Source: Jaltomata sinuosa (taxonomy: Eukaryota; Streptophyta; Magnoliopsida; Solanales; Solanaceae). From it: a DNA stretch of 64,000 nucleotides. Where the stretch lies: the NCBI GenBank assembly GCA_003996215.1, contig QJPP01000027.1:682001-746000 (forward strand), written 5' to 3'. Both the position numbers and the translations under genes were made by a program. The first letter of the stretch is position 1; the number at the start of each line of letters is the position of its first letter. This document shows positions 47,161 through 58,730 of the stretch, piece after piece. Below the pieces are notes generated by a model that worked only from the letters and a program-made list of their open reading frames with translations, was not told where the DNA came from and made no database searches.

Positions 47161-48208
47161 AGAGTCGAGGTTTTCTCCCAAGGGGAAGATGGTGTGCTCC
47201 GTTCCCAGGGTCGCTTATGTGTTATGAATGTGGGTGAGTTGAGGTAGCAGATCCATGCTGAAGCCCATAATTCTAAATATTCTATTCATCTGAGTGCCAC
47301 TAAGATGTACCGTGATATACGGAAAGTCTATTGGTGGAATGGCATGAAGAGAAACATCATAGGTTTCATGGCTAAGTGTTCCAACTGTCAGCAGGTTAAG
47401 ATGGAACATCAGAAACCAGGGGGTGTGACTCAGGAGATTAGCATTCCTACTTGGAAGTGAGAAGTGGTCAATATGGATTTCATTATGGGTTTACCTCATA
47501 CTCGCAGGCAGCATGACTCCATTTGGGTGATAGTGGACAGGGTTACTAAGTCAGCTCACTTCTTGGCAGTCAAGACTATGAATTCAGCGAAGGATTATGC
47601 CAGACTCTACATCAATGAGATAGTCAAGTTGCATGGGGTTCCCTTGTCTATCATCTCAGATAGAGGTCCTCAGTTTACGTCTCACTTCTGGAGATCATTT
47701 CAGAAAGGTTTTGGTACTCAGGTGAATCTTAGTAAATCATTTCATCCACAGACAGATGGTTAGGCAGAACATACCATTCAGACCTTAGAGGATATATTGA
47801 GAGCTTGTGTGATTGACTTCAAGGGTAGTTGGGATGATCACCTGCCTTTCATAGAGTTCGACTATAATAACAACTTCCATTTCAGCATCTAAATGGCCCC
47901 ATATGAGGCACTCTATGGGCGTAGATGTAGATCACATATTGGCTGGTTTGAAGTAGGTGAAGCAACCTTTATTGGGCTAGATTCAGTTCATGAGGCTCTG
48001 GAGAAAGTTCAGCTCATCAAAGATAGACTAAAGACATCTCAGAGTCATCAGAAGTCCTATGCATATGTTTGAAGAAGAGACTTAGAGTTCAAAATTGATG
48101 AATGGGTTTTCCTGAAAGTGTCACCTATGAAGGAAGTGATGAGATTTGGCAAGAAAGGGAAGCTTAGTCCCAGGTTTGTAGGTCCTTACAGAATCTTGAA
48201 AAGGGTTG
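47161..48208 (+). pseudogene. Integrase of gypsy C
   Basis: The zinc-binding part reads HNSKYSIHLSATKMYRDIRKVYWWNGMK and CSNCQQVK. The core frame 47464-47763 has NMDFIMGLPHTRR, WVIVDRVTKSAHF, the second Asp in SDRGPQFTS, and HPQTDG. Stops follow at 47763 (Gln codon), 47892 and 48072. The C-terminal DLEF and VGPYRILKRVG are kept to 48208, where the frame is cut off by the deletion into the LTR. Confidence 0.85.
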
Positions 48209-48567
48209 GTATGAGTCCTCAGTAGTTTGAGGATGATAGACATGCTTATATCTTCTGTATTTACTTTTAGTCTCAGATTTGTTAGAGTTAGTTGGGGGCA
48301 TGTCCAACAACTCCTATTCAGTTAGAAGGCTTTCAGACATAGTCTAGTTTCAGCAGTTGTTAGTATTGTTTTTCAGTCAGCACTAAACAATTTATATATT
48401 CATACCTTTGGGTTCTTCCTTGCTTTCAAATAATAATGGTTTTAGCTTCCACACAATGCAAGCTTTACTCTGATTTTGTATAGATATGACATGCCATGGG
48501 TTAGCTTGGGGTCATTTATGATACTAAGCACAGTGTCGCATCCAGAGGGTAGCTTTGGGGCATGACA
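48209..48567 (+). repeat. Truncated 3' LTR of gypsy C
   Basis: Aligns with 43344-43697, the last 354 bp of the 5' LTR. I count about 40 differences. The upstream about 1.78 kb of this LTR and the chromodomain end of pol are missing. The junction shows a short TGGT overlap shared by both sides. Confidence 0.88.
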
Positions 48568-50470
48568 CTTGGGGAAAGAGGATTTGTTATTAGATGAATT
48601 TTGGTAAGGATCTTTGTATAAAGCTATATGAAAATATTCGCAGATACGTTTATAATGGTTAAGAATTTCCCTACAGATCATGGACTAGTGTAGTGAAGGG
48701 TAGAAATATTACATCGATAAATAACTAACTATGTTGGAGTAACTTGGGTTATCCCAAGTATCATTGAGTATGCTCTCAGCCTGCTACAACTTTATTTTGA
48801 CTATGGATCTACTTTATTTTGTGTAATTACATACTTTGTTATGGGTTTGAATATGCTTTGTGACTCTTCTTCTATGTTTGTATATGTTCTTACGCTCGTA
48901 GATGGTTCTTAGTAGTGGATCAATTACATCAATTTTTTGTAGTTGATTTAGCAGTACATAATACATGGATAACATAATTATTCTGAATATGGTAGACTTC
49001 AACATCATATTGAGTATGAATTGATTTTTTCCCCACCATGCAATTCTAGACTGTTATGCCAAGATATTGACCTTAAATATATTGGGTATTCCTAAATTGA
49101 AGTGGCATGACACTCTCAATATCTTTCCGAGAAAGGTAATTTTGTTTCTAAAGACTCAATGTATGATTGAGAAGGGATGTCTCACCTATTCGACTTATGT
49201 TCGTGATATCAGTATTGATACTCTTCTTTTTTTAGAGTTAGTGCTAGTGGTTAATGAGTTTTTAAAGGTGTTCCCGACTAATCTTCTAGGTATTTCACTT
49301 GATCGTGTTATTAATTCTGATATTGACTTAGAGTCGAATACTCAGTCCATTTCTGTCTCTCCATATCAGATGGCTCCGACAGAATTAAAGAAACTGAAGA
49401 AACTGTCATAGGATTTGTTAATCAAGAGGTTTATTAGACCAAGTGTTTTCCTCTAGGGTGCTCTAGTTCTATTTTTTTGAAAAAGAAGGATGACACTATG
49501 AGTATGTGTATCGACTATAGATAGTTGAACAAGGTAACATATAAGGACACATATCTCATTTTGCATATTAATGACTTGTTTGATCAGCTTTAGGGCTTTT
49601 TGATATTCTCTAAGATTGATTTGAGACCTGGTTACCATCAGATATCACTAGGGCAGAGGATATCTCTAAGACAACCTTTAGGACCCGTTATAATCACTAT
49701 AAGCTCTTGGTTATGTGTTTTGGGCTGACCAACACCCCAACAACATTCATGGAACTGATGAATGGGGTGTAGACCTTATTTGAATTTCTTCATTATAGTT
49801 TTCATCGATGATATTTTTATCTACTCTCATAGTAGAGAAGAGCATAAACAACATGTGATAATTGTATTTCAGACTTTGAAGAAAAAGAATTTTTTTACAA
49901 AATTTTCCAAGTGTGAGTTCTCACACAATTTTGTCATATTCTTGGGGCATGTTGTGACCAAAGATGGTACTATGATAGACCCGAAGAGGAGTGAGGTTGT
50001 TAGAGATTGGGCTAGGTCTATTGCACTTATTGAAATTTAGAGATTTATAAATTTGGCTGGTTACTACAGACGATTTGTGGATGACTTATCTTCTATTGCA
50101 TCTCTATTAACAAAACTAACTCAGAAGATGTGACTTTTTAGTGGTCTGAGAAGCGTAAAATAAACTTCCAAAAGATCAAGACATTTTTGACTTCATTCAT
50201 GATTTTGACCTTGCAGGTGAAAGGTAAAGGCTTCATATTGTATTATTGTTCTTCTCGGGTAGGTCTGGGGTGTGTTTTGATAAAGAAAAGTAAGATAATA
50301 GCATATGATTTGATGTTTCACGAGGGGAACAACCCTATTCATGACTTGGAGTAAGTAGCGGATGATTTTTGCTTTACAAATTTGAAGGCATTACTCATAT
50401 AGAGTGCATTATGAGGTGTTTATGGATTATTGCAATCTTTAATATATTTTCAGCTAGATAGATCTACATT
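48568..50470 (+). pseudogene. Protease-reverse transcriptase remnant of gypsy B
   Basis: From about 48989 the strand reads MVDFNIILSMN, an echo of the DFDVILGMDWL that follows the protease active site. The frame 49067-49411 has LVVNEFLKVFPTNLLGISLDR and SPYQMAPTELKKLKK. Degenerate fingers and motif A follow (FSKIDLRPGYHQ-like, about 49610). 49762-50040 keeps VFIDDIFIYSHSREEHKQH and FVIFLGHVV. Many stops. The first 400 bp after C has no domain; gag is absent. The codon bias is more AT-rich than in C. Confidence 0.8.
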
Positions 50471-51218
50471 TTAGGAAAGAAAGATGGTTGAAGTTTCTTA
50501 AGAATTTTGAGATCACTATTTTATATCACCTGGACAAGGCAAATGCAGTAGCAACTGCTTTAAGTTGGAGGTCAGTTAATATGGGCAACTTAGTTATGTT
50601 GGAATGGAGGAGCGTCCTTTGGAAATGGTTATTCAGTCCTTGGATAATAGCTTTGTGAAACTTTATGTCTCTAAGTCTTGTAAGATTTTTGCTCGTGTTG
50701 CGACATAATCTCTTTTATTGGAGCATATCAAGGTCGTATTTATGTTCCTAGAGTTGGTGATTTGACCAAGTTAATTATGAAAGAGGCTCATAGCTTTAAA
50801 TATTTTATTCATCGGAGAGTAGTGAAAATATGTTATAATCTGAAGCAACATTTTAGTGGTGTCGGATAAAATGGGTGATATGGAGTATGTTTCTCGATAT
50901 TTAAATTATTAGCAGGTGTAGTATGAGCACTAGAGACTAGATGATATGACTCGGAGGATGCTTATAACTGATTGAAAGTGAAATCATATTTTCGTGAAAT
51001 TTGTTGTATGATTACCACAGATTTTAATGAAATTTAAGAATATTTCATTCATAATAAATAGATTGATAAAATTAGCTCACTTTGTGACGGTTCAGACTTC
51101 ATATAATACATAAAGGTTGGTTAGAATTTAATTCCAAGGGATAGCGTGTTTACATGGTGTGTCCACTTTCACTAGTTCAGATTGAGGTACTCAGTTGACA
51201 TTCAATTTCTAGAATTCT
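50471..51218 (+). pseudogene. RNase H end and N-terminal integrase of B, very decayed
   Basis: Only fragments are legible: LYHLDKANAVATALSW-like at about 50525-50570, YVPRVGDLTKLIMKEAHS-like at about 50740-50790, and a degenerate start of the integrase core near 50985-51200. No open frame of useful length. Confidence 0.6.
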
Positions 51219-52082
51219 ATGCAGGAGGAGTTAGGTAATCGGGTGGAGCTTAGCACAAATTTTCATCTACAGATAGATGTCCAGTTTGAGCAAATTATTC
51301 AGGTATTGGAGGATATGCTATGGTCGTGTGTAATTGATTTTGATGGTCATTGGGACCAATTCTTATCGTTAGAGGAGTTTGCGTATAACAATAGTTATCA
51401 TTCTAGCATTCAGATGGCCCCATTTGAGGCTTTCTATGGTAGGAGATGTCGTTCTCCTATGGGTTGGTTCGATGCATTCGAGGTTAGGCCTTGGGATACA
51501 GATTTGTCGAGGGATTCCTTACATAAGGTCAAGTTAATTCAGGAGAGACTTCTCACAGCTCAAAGTAGACAAAAGAGTTATGCAGATCGAAAGGTTCGCG
51601 ATTTAGAGTTCATGGTTGAAGAGAAGGTCTTGTTGAAAGTATCACCTATGAAGGGTGTTATGAGATTTAGGAAGAAGGGAAATCTCAGTCCTAGGTTTAT
51701 TGGTCCGTTTGAGATACTCCGACGTATTTGGGAAGTGGCATATGAGCTGGCTATGCCACCAGACTTGGCAGGTGTTCATCTGGTATTCCATGTTTTGATG
51801 TTGAAGAAATGTCATGGTGATGGTTCCCATTTGATTCAATGGGACTCAGTGCAATTGGACCAAGGATTGACATTTGAAGAAGTGCCTATAGCTATTCTTG
51901 ATAGGCAAGTTAGAAAGCTGAGATCTAAGGAGATAGCATCGATGAAGGTGCAGTGGAGGCCTCATCCCATAGAGGAAGCCACTTGGGAGGTTGAGTCTGA
52001 CATGAGGAGCAGATATCCTTATCTCTTCGATAGTTCAGGTACTTTCTTTCTCTTTCCGTTCGAGGATGAACGTTCATTTTAG
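51219..52082 (+). pseudogene. Integrase C-terminal half and chromodomain of gypsy B
   Basis: A 287-residue open frame, the longest uninterrupted Ty3 pol segment in the window. It begins inside the core (ELGNRVELSTNFHLQ), passes FAYNNSYHSSIQMAPFEAFYGRRC, then DLEFMVEEKVLLKVSPMKG, NLSPRFIGPFEILRR and VAYELAMPPDLAGVHLVFHV. It ends in the chromodomain-like tail with EEVPIAILDRQVRKLRSKE, VQWRPHPIEEATWE and FEDERSF. The start is arbitrary: the upstream catalytic Asp residues lie in decayed sequence. A further 10 bp leads to the 3' LTR. Confidence 0.85.
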
Positions 52083-52092
52083 TGGTGGATGA

Positions 52093-54441
52093 TGTAACGA
52101 CCCTCTAAGCCATTTTGTGAATTTTACTTATTTTTTCGGTTTTAATCCTCCTCGTAAAATTTATATGTGGTTTATAACTTGTGGGGATGGATAGTATGGA
52201 CCTCGAGGTATTCGGGAGCGACTTAAGTCATTATTTGGAATCTTGAGTTTTAAGAAAGTTAAGTTTGATCATGATCAATCTTTAGTCAAGACAACCTCGA
52301 ATTGGTGTTTTAGTGTTCCCAATAGGTTCAAAACATGCTTTTTAGTCAATTTACATATTTGGTTTGTTTTCACGGGATTTTCGAATAAATTCCGAAGATC
52401 CATTTGAGATATTTTAGATAAGTAATTTAATTGATGCTTTAATGGGTCAAACCCATAAGTTTATTTTTCTTGTGACCCATTTATAGAATAAAAGAGGACT
52501 AAAATTAATAGATTTAACCCTTGTAGCATAACAAAAGAAGAAAACCACCTCTTGGAGAGCGTGAGCTAGCTGTTGCGGCGTCGAACTCCAGGTGAGAATT
52601 CCACTGCTCTCAAGACTTAGTAACTCATGATTGCTAGGCCTAGGATATATATTCATTAACATAAATTGCTACAATTTTGTGGTATTTTGTATATATAGGC
52701 ATAGGGGACAAAGATTGGTTGATTAATTATGGGTTAATGATGAGTTACACTCATTGGGTAATAATGACATGGTTGGGTGACATTAGGAGTGGCATAGGCG
52801 TGAGTTGCTGCTGCTTTGGGATTAATTTGTATGAACTAGTTTATATATAAAAAATTAATGGTTATTAATCATTAGTTTGTAGAATGATGATAAGGTGATG
52901 ATTGCCTAATGGTTGGTCAAGAATGACAACTATCTAAAGGCTCTTATGTACTGGAAGTACTGCTGCTATTGTTCTCTTTTGTATTTAATCTGGATCACGA
53001 GAATTGCTCAAATCTTTATTAACTACAATTTTGATAAAATTTAGGTTTTAGGTCTAGGGTTCTTAGAGTAAGAATTCTTTGTTTGAGGATCGAATAATGA
53101 TGCATTTTAGCTGAAATTTGACGTATTAGTTATTATTTGTTTGAACAGATTTTGACCGTTCGAAAGCATTACGTAAGGGAAAGTTCGTTACTTGACACTT
53201 GGGCTTTGTTTTGAGGCAAGTAGAGATTTTTAATTTCTTTTGAAGTATTAGTTTTATTGTATTGAATGAACTTAAGGGTAATGGGTAATGAGGGAGCCCC
53301 GTATAAATGAGATAACGAGCATTTATATGGGCACTGGTGCTATGCTATGGAAAATTCTTACATAAATTATTATCGCTTGATAGAAGTTCATATGTTGTGA
53401 TACAATTGAACTGTTGAGACTCATGAATTATGTGAACTTGATTGTGATTGATAAACTCATTTTATGTGCTGGATCATACATATTCATTCATACCACTCTT
53501 ATTGTTGCATGATAAATTATTAGTTGATATTGCCCAATGAGTTATTTATAAAATTCATATTCTTATTAAGCCGATGAAAAATGATTCCGGCAACTGACAT
53601 CATGCAAAGCCGATGCGAAATGGTTCAGGCGAGTGGTACTGTGATTATTTATGAAATTCAGGATCTTATTATGCTGATGGGAAATGGTTCCGGTGGGTTT
53701 TATTATGCCGATGGAAAATGGTTCCCATGGGTTTTATGATGCTGATGGGAAATAATTTCGGCGGATTTTACTGTGCCAATGGAAAATAGTTCCGGCGTGT
53801 ATATACCGGTTTACTTTTGGACATTGCATTGCATTGCATTACATTTCATCTGCATTGCACTTCATATTAAATTGTTCTAGATATGTGCCTTATTTATTAT
53901 GTTGTGGTGACTTATATTTCGGTAAAATTAAACTTGTGAAAAAGAAAACTTTTAAGTTACATCTCGTTATCGCTTCTAGAAGGAGTTAGTAATCAAAGCT
54001 TGCTGAGTACACGTGTTTCCCGTACTCACTCTATACTTGTTGCACCTTTTTGCGTGCAGGATTTGAGCCGGGTACTAGGAATACTTGACTTATTTACTTG
54101 TTTTCGAGGTTGTTGTGATTAGAATTTAGGGTGAGCTCCTTTCTCTTCGGCAGTACTGGATTCTAGAGATTTCTTTATGTTTTCTGTCTTACTTTCTACC
54201 AGACAGTTGATTTAGTTTTCACAAACTTATTTTATATTCGTAGATGCTCTTGTACTGGTGTCACCAAGTCTTGGGGTAGTTTGAATTGAAACTCATTTAT
54301 TCCGCATTTATAAGAATTGGTTGTTTATACTTTCATTTCACTTCTGCATTATTATACTATTAGATGGTTAATAAAGGAAAGAGGTTTGCCTACGTGGATG
54401 GTGGGTGCCCTGACGACCTAATGGAATTTTGAGTCATGACG
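52093..54441 (+). repeat. 3' LTR of gypsy B (2349 bp)
   Basis: Starts TGTAACGACCCTC after GTGGTGGATGA, ends CATGACG (the last base probably was A). It is the complete reference copy for the interrupted 5' LTR: 180 + 1685 + 485 missing bases account for its length. It carries the GATGGGAAATGG repeats at 53640-53800. Confidence 0.92.
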
Positions 54442-54446
54442 CTAAA

Positions 54447-55832
54447 CCCAAAACTAATTCAAAAATCTATTTTAAATTCAAAGTTTCAAAATTCAAGTTA
54501 TAATCTAATCAAGAACCTAATTCCTAATTCAAGTTTCAAATCCTAATTTCAAATTCAAGTACCTAATTCAAGAACCTAATTTCAAATTCAAGTACCTAAT
54601 TTAAGAACCTAATTCCAAATTCAAGTTTCAAATTCAAGTATCTAATTCAAAGTTTCTCATTTTCTTAATAATAACACTTACATACAAATATTCACATAAC
54701 TCACAAGACTAACCTAAACTAAATAAGGTTCACAAGACTATCCTAAACTAACAAGCATTATTCAAGTTCACAAAAAAGAACCTAAAGTTGAAAACTAATT
54801 CAAGAGTATAAAAACTAAACCCAAAACTAATTCAAAAACCTATTTCAAATTCAAAGTTTCCAAATTCAAGAACCTAATTCCAAATTTAAGTTCCAAATCT
54901 TAATTCCAAATTCTAGTACCTAATTCAAGTACCTAATTTCAAATTCAAGTTCCAAATCCCAATTCCAAAGTCAAGTACCTTATTCAAGAACCTATATAAT
55001 TCAATTTCAAAAAAGAACCTAAAGTTGAAAAGTAATATTTCAAGATTATAACCCAAAACTAACAATATAAACTAGCAAACTTGACTTAAAAAAATTTAAC
55101 TTAAAAAAACTTACCTTCAAGAACCTAATTCAAGAAGTTAAAGTTGAAAACTAATTCAACATTCTAAAACAAAACCCAAAACTAATTCAAGAATCTATTT
55201 TAAATTCAAAGTTCCCAAATTCAAGTTTCAAATTCAAGTACCTAATTCAAAGTTCCTTATTTTCTTAACAATAACACTTACATACAAATATTCACATAAC
55301 TCATAAGACTAACCTAAACTTATAAGGTTCACAAGACTATCCTAAACTAACAAGCATTATTCAAGGTTCCCAAAAAATAACCTAAATTTGAAAACTAATT
55401 CAAGAACCTACTTCAAATTCAAAGTTCCCAAATTCAAGTTAATAATCTAATTCAAGAACCTAATTCCAAATTCAAGTACCTAATTCAAGAACCTAATTCA
55501 AGTTCAAAGTTTCCAAATTCAACCTAAATCAAATTCAAGTTCACAAATTTAAGAACCTAATTCAACTTCAAAGTTTCCAAACTCAACCTAAAATCACATT
55601 CAAGTTCACAAATTCACAAATTCACAAATTCACAAATTCAAGTTCATATATTCAACCTAAAATTAAATACACAAATTCTAAAATTAAAGTTGTCAAATTC
55701 AACCTAAAATCAAATTTATGTTCACAAACTAACAATGTTCATAATCTGGTCAAAATTAATCTAATAAACTGAGATACGGACCAACAATTAAAGTAATTAA
55801 AAAAAATCAAAATATAAACCCTAACCTCTATA
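54447..55832. repeat. AT-rich tandem repeats, right half of the CACTA core
   Basis: The same AATTCAAGAACCTAATTC words as on the left of gypsy B, with higher-order starts at 54653 and 55253. A short perfect array of CACAAATT units lies at 55613-55645. Gene-free. Confidence 0.85.
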
Positions 55833-56087
55833 ATGGTGGAGAACAACGGCAACAATGGAGGAATATGGAGGAGAAGGTGGAGGCGATGGAGGAAGATGGA
55901 GAAGGCAGCGGCGGCGGTGCTCGAAAATGATAGCGACGGTGGTGGAATCGCTATGGTGGAGGAGAGAATTAGGAGAGAAGAGAGAAATAGAGAAGCAGAC
56001 CCGATTTGGATCAGTATAATTTTTAAAAAGCGACGGATAGCATCGCTTTTTCCGTTGCTTTTTTTAAATGAGTTGATTAAAATTTGA
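55833..56087 (+). other. Short frame near the CACTA right end, doubtful
   Basis: An ATG at 55833 opens 84 codons rich in Arg, Gly, Glu and Trp (GIWRRRWRRWRKMEK), with purine-rich triplets typical of GAG/GGA repeats. It resembles no protein I know and runs into the subterminal GCGACGGA repeats. It may be the 5' part of a captured exon or a chance frame. Confidence 0.2.
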
Positions 56088-56455
56088 CCAAAAAGCGACG
56101 GTCAAAGCGACGCTGTCCGTCTCTTTTCTTTAAAAAATAAATAAATTAAAATTTAAAATATAGTGACGGACAACGTCGTTATTTTAAAAAACATTAATTT
56201 TTTTAATAATTGCGACGTTGTCCCTCGCTTTTATTAAAAAATAAATATTAATTATTTATAAATAATTTTGGCATAAAAATCCACGAAAAAAAGCGACGGA
56301 AAAAGAGATGTTGTCCGTCGCTTTTGTAAAAAATAATTATAAATTTAAAAAAACTTTGAAAAGCGATGGACAATGTCGCTTTTTCTGTCGCTTTTTGGGA
56401 GCAACGCTGTCTGTCGCTTTTCTATCCATCTCTTTTTGAGTTGTTTTTAGTAGTG
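56030..56455. repeat. Right subterminal repeats of the CACTA element
   Basis: AAAGCGACGG and CCGTCGCTTTT words in both orientations, at least eight copies between A/T runs, mirroring 26454-26770. Confidence 0.85.
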
Positions 56456-56458
56456 TGC

Positions 56459-57240
56459 CTCATAAGGAGCCATCTGGATGCTAGAATGGAAACTGTTATT
56501 GTATGCAAATTCTATAAGAGGTAAGTGATCATTCCAATTACCTTTGAAATCGATCACACAAGACCTTAATATGTCCTCTAAGTTCTGAAAAGTATGCTAC
56601 ACCTGGCCATCTATATGCGAATGAAATGTTGTGTTGAGATCTACTCGGGTACCAAGACCCTTCTCAAAAGATTTCCAGAACTGAAATGTAAACTGAGTAA
56701 CCCTATTTGAGATGATAGACAAGGGAACTCCATGCAATATAACCAACTCCCGAATGTAATGTCTAGCATAGTCCTCCATTGAATCTGTAGTCTTGATAGG
56801 CAAAAAGTGAGTTGATTTAGTCATCCTGTCTACTATCACCCAAATAGAATTATGTTATCATCGCGTGTAAGGTAAACCTGTGGCGAAGTCCATATTGATC
56901 ACTTCCCACTTTCAAGTAAGAATATTGATCTCCTGAGTCATACCTCCCGGTTTCTGATGTTCTAGTTTCACCTGATGGCAGTTCGAACACTTAGTCACAA
57001 AATCTGCAACATCCCTATTCATTTCATTCCACTAATAGACTTCCTATAGGTCACGGTACATCTTGGTGGCACCTAGATGGATAGAGCACCGAGAGTTATG
57101 AGCCTCTATCAAAATCCCCAGCCATAAACCATCTACATCTGGGACACATAATCGACCCTGATAGCGAAGTACACCATCTTCCCCTTGGGAGAAAACCTCT
57201 ACTCTTAACTGGTGGACAATATCCTTCAACTGACATAAGA
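56459..57240 (-). pseudogene. Integrase core of gypsy D
   Basis: The frame 56597-56839 has MIVDRMTKSTHFLPIKTTDS, HYIRELVILHGVPLS and SNRVTQFTFQFWKSF, where the second Asp of the core (SDRGPQF) reads Asn. 57044-57229 gives the zinc-binding leader RVEVFSQGEDGVLRYQGRLCVP and HLGATKMYRDL. CNCHQVK-like text lies at about 56970. Confidence 0.85.
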
Positions 57241-57349
57241 TATGATCATTATCCTACTTTTCCTTCACCTCAACTACCAAAGAAGATTTAGACCCATTCT
57301 GAATTATGATACCACCATCAACCGAATCTGTAAGGCAAACCCGTAGGCG

Positions 57350-57850
57350 AGCAAGCCTATGAACATCCTTAACCAACTCCCTTTTTCCTTCTTCAACATG
57401 TGACACACTACCCATGGTCAACCTGCTAAGAGCATTGGCTACTACATTGGCTTACCCGGATGGTAAAGCACATTCATGTCATAATACATAAGAAGCTTAA
57501 GCCATCTCCTCTATCGGAGATTCAACTCTTTATGGGTGAACACATATTGTAGGCTCTTATGAACGGTAAATATATCCACGTAGACACTATACAATAGTGT
57601 CTCCAAATGTTCAAGGCAAAAACCACTGCTGCTAACTCAAGATCATGAATTGGATAGTTCTTCTCATGAACCTTAAGTTGTCTAGAATCATAGGCAATGA
57701 CCTTGTCATGCTGCATCAAAATACAACCAAGGCCAACTCTAGATGCATCACAGTAAACTACAAAGATGTTCGGGCTTTTTGACAAAGTCAAAACTGGAGC
57801 TGTAGTCAATTTAGTCTTCATTTCCTAAAAATTCCTTTCACAATTGTTGG
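57350..57850 (-). pseudogene. RNase H of gypsy D
   Basis: The frame 57522-57821 reads MKTKLTTAPVLTL, VVYCDASRVGLGCILMQHD (catalytic Asp intact), KNYPIHDLELAAVVFALNIWRHY, then a frameshift in LYGVHVDVF. The connector KADVVANALSR-like text is at about 57430. Confidence 0.85.
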
Positions 57851-57879
57851 ACCACGGGAACTTAACCTTTTTTGCATCA

Positions 57880-58730
57880 ATCTGGTCAACAAGTAGAAAT
57901 AGACGAGAACCCCTCAACGAACCTCCTATAATACCAAACAAAACCTAAAAAGATCCTAATATTTGATGGAGAACTGGGTGTAGTCCAGTTCTTTACTGCC
58001 TCTATTTTTTGCGAATCTACCTGAATACCCTCACTGGACACAACATGACCCAGAAATGCAACTGACTTTAGCCAAAACTCACACTTGCTGAACTTAGTGA
58101 ATAATTGGCGGTCCTTGAGAGTATGCAAAACAACCCTAAATGGTCTGCATGCTCTTCCTCACTCTGAGAATAGACAAAGATGTCATGTATAAAGATAATG
58201 ATGAACATATCCAAGTACTGTTTAAATACCCTGTTCATTAAGTCTGTAAAAGCTGCAGGAGAATTTGTTAGCCCAAAATACATAATCACAAATTCATAGT
58301 GACCATACCGAGTTTTAAAGATTGTCTTCGAGATGTCACACTCCCTAACTCTGAGATAATGATAATCGTATCTGAGATCAATCTTGCAGAAGTAACTGGC
58401 ACCCTGAAGCTGGTCAAACATGTCATCAATCCTGAGGATGAGATACTTATTCTTGATTGTGACCTTGTCAACTACTGATAGTCAATACACATTCTAAGAG
58501 AACCATCTTTCTTTCACACGAATATGACTGGAGCACCCCATAGGAAAATACTAGGTCTAATGAAGCCCTTATCTAGAAGGTCTTTCAACTGGTCTTTCAA
58601 TTTCTTAAGCTCTGCTGGAGATATTCTGTAAGGAGGAATAGAAATAGCCTGCGTATATGGAAGGAGGTCTATCCCAAAGTCAATCTTTTGCTCAGAAGGG
58701 ACTCCAAGCTGATCCTCAAGAAACACTTCA
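57880..58730 (-). pseudogene. Reverse transcriptase of gypsy D
   Basis: Frames 58514-58726 (LGVPSEQKIDFGIDLLPYTQ), 58068-58421 (QLQGASYFCKIDLRYDYHYL, FGLTNSPAAFTDLMNRVF) and 57886-58128 (FTKFSKCEFWLKSVAFLGHVVSSEG) cover the domain. The active site reads FIHD: the first Asp of the catalytic pair is His (58185-58187), so this copy could not polymerise even if joined. Confidence 0.88.

Larger units (their letters stand above)
41569..48567 (+). mobile_element. Gypsy C (chromovirus), nested in B, with 3' deletion
   Basis: The 5' LTR 41569-43697, primer site 43702-43713, gag, protease, reverse transcriptase, RNase H and integrase are all present in order. The element then jumps at 48209-48213 from the integrase tail straight into the last about 355 bp of an LTR, ending GCATGACA at 48567. 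The flanks CTAGG (41564-41568) and CTTGG (48568-48572) are a near 5-bp duplication. Same family style as G1, D and F. Every domain carries stops. Confidence 0.88.
28815..54441 (+). mobile_element. Gypsy B (chromovirus), split by a copia and by gypsy C
   Basis: LTRs at 28815-28994 plus 39135-40819 (5', interrupted) and 52093-54441 (3'), flanked by the 5-bp duplication CTAAA (28810-28814 and 54442-54446). Primer site at 40823-40834. The interior (40820-41568 and 48573-52092) carries protease, reverse transcriptase and integrase-chromodomain but no gag that I can recognise. The host is the AT-rich core of the CACTA element. In the parts compared by eye the two LTRs differ at roughly 7 bases in 100. 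Confidence 0.85.
26454..56455. mobile_element. Non-autonomous CACTA element, split by later insertions
   Basis: The left end is CACTACTAAAAAAAA and the right end, inverted, is CACTACTAAAAACAAC. They are flanked by TGC on both sides (26451-26453 and 56456-56458). A CACTA start with a 3-bp duplication defines the En/Spm (CACTA) superfamily. Subterminal arrays of AAAGCGACGGACAACGTCGC occur at both ends. Without gypsy B, about 4.4 kb of CACTA remains, all AT-rich repeats and no transposase frame. It must depend on an autonomous partner. It interrupts the integrase of gypsy D. Confidence 0.85.
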
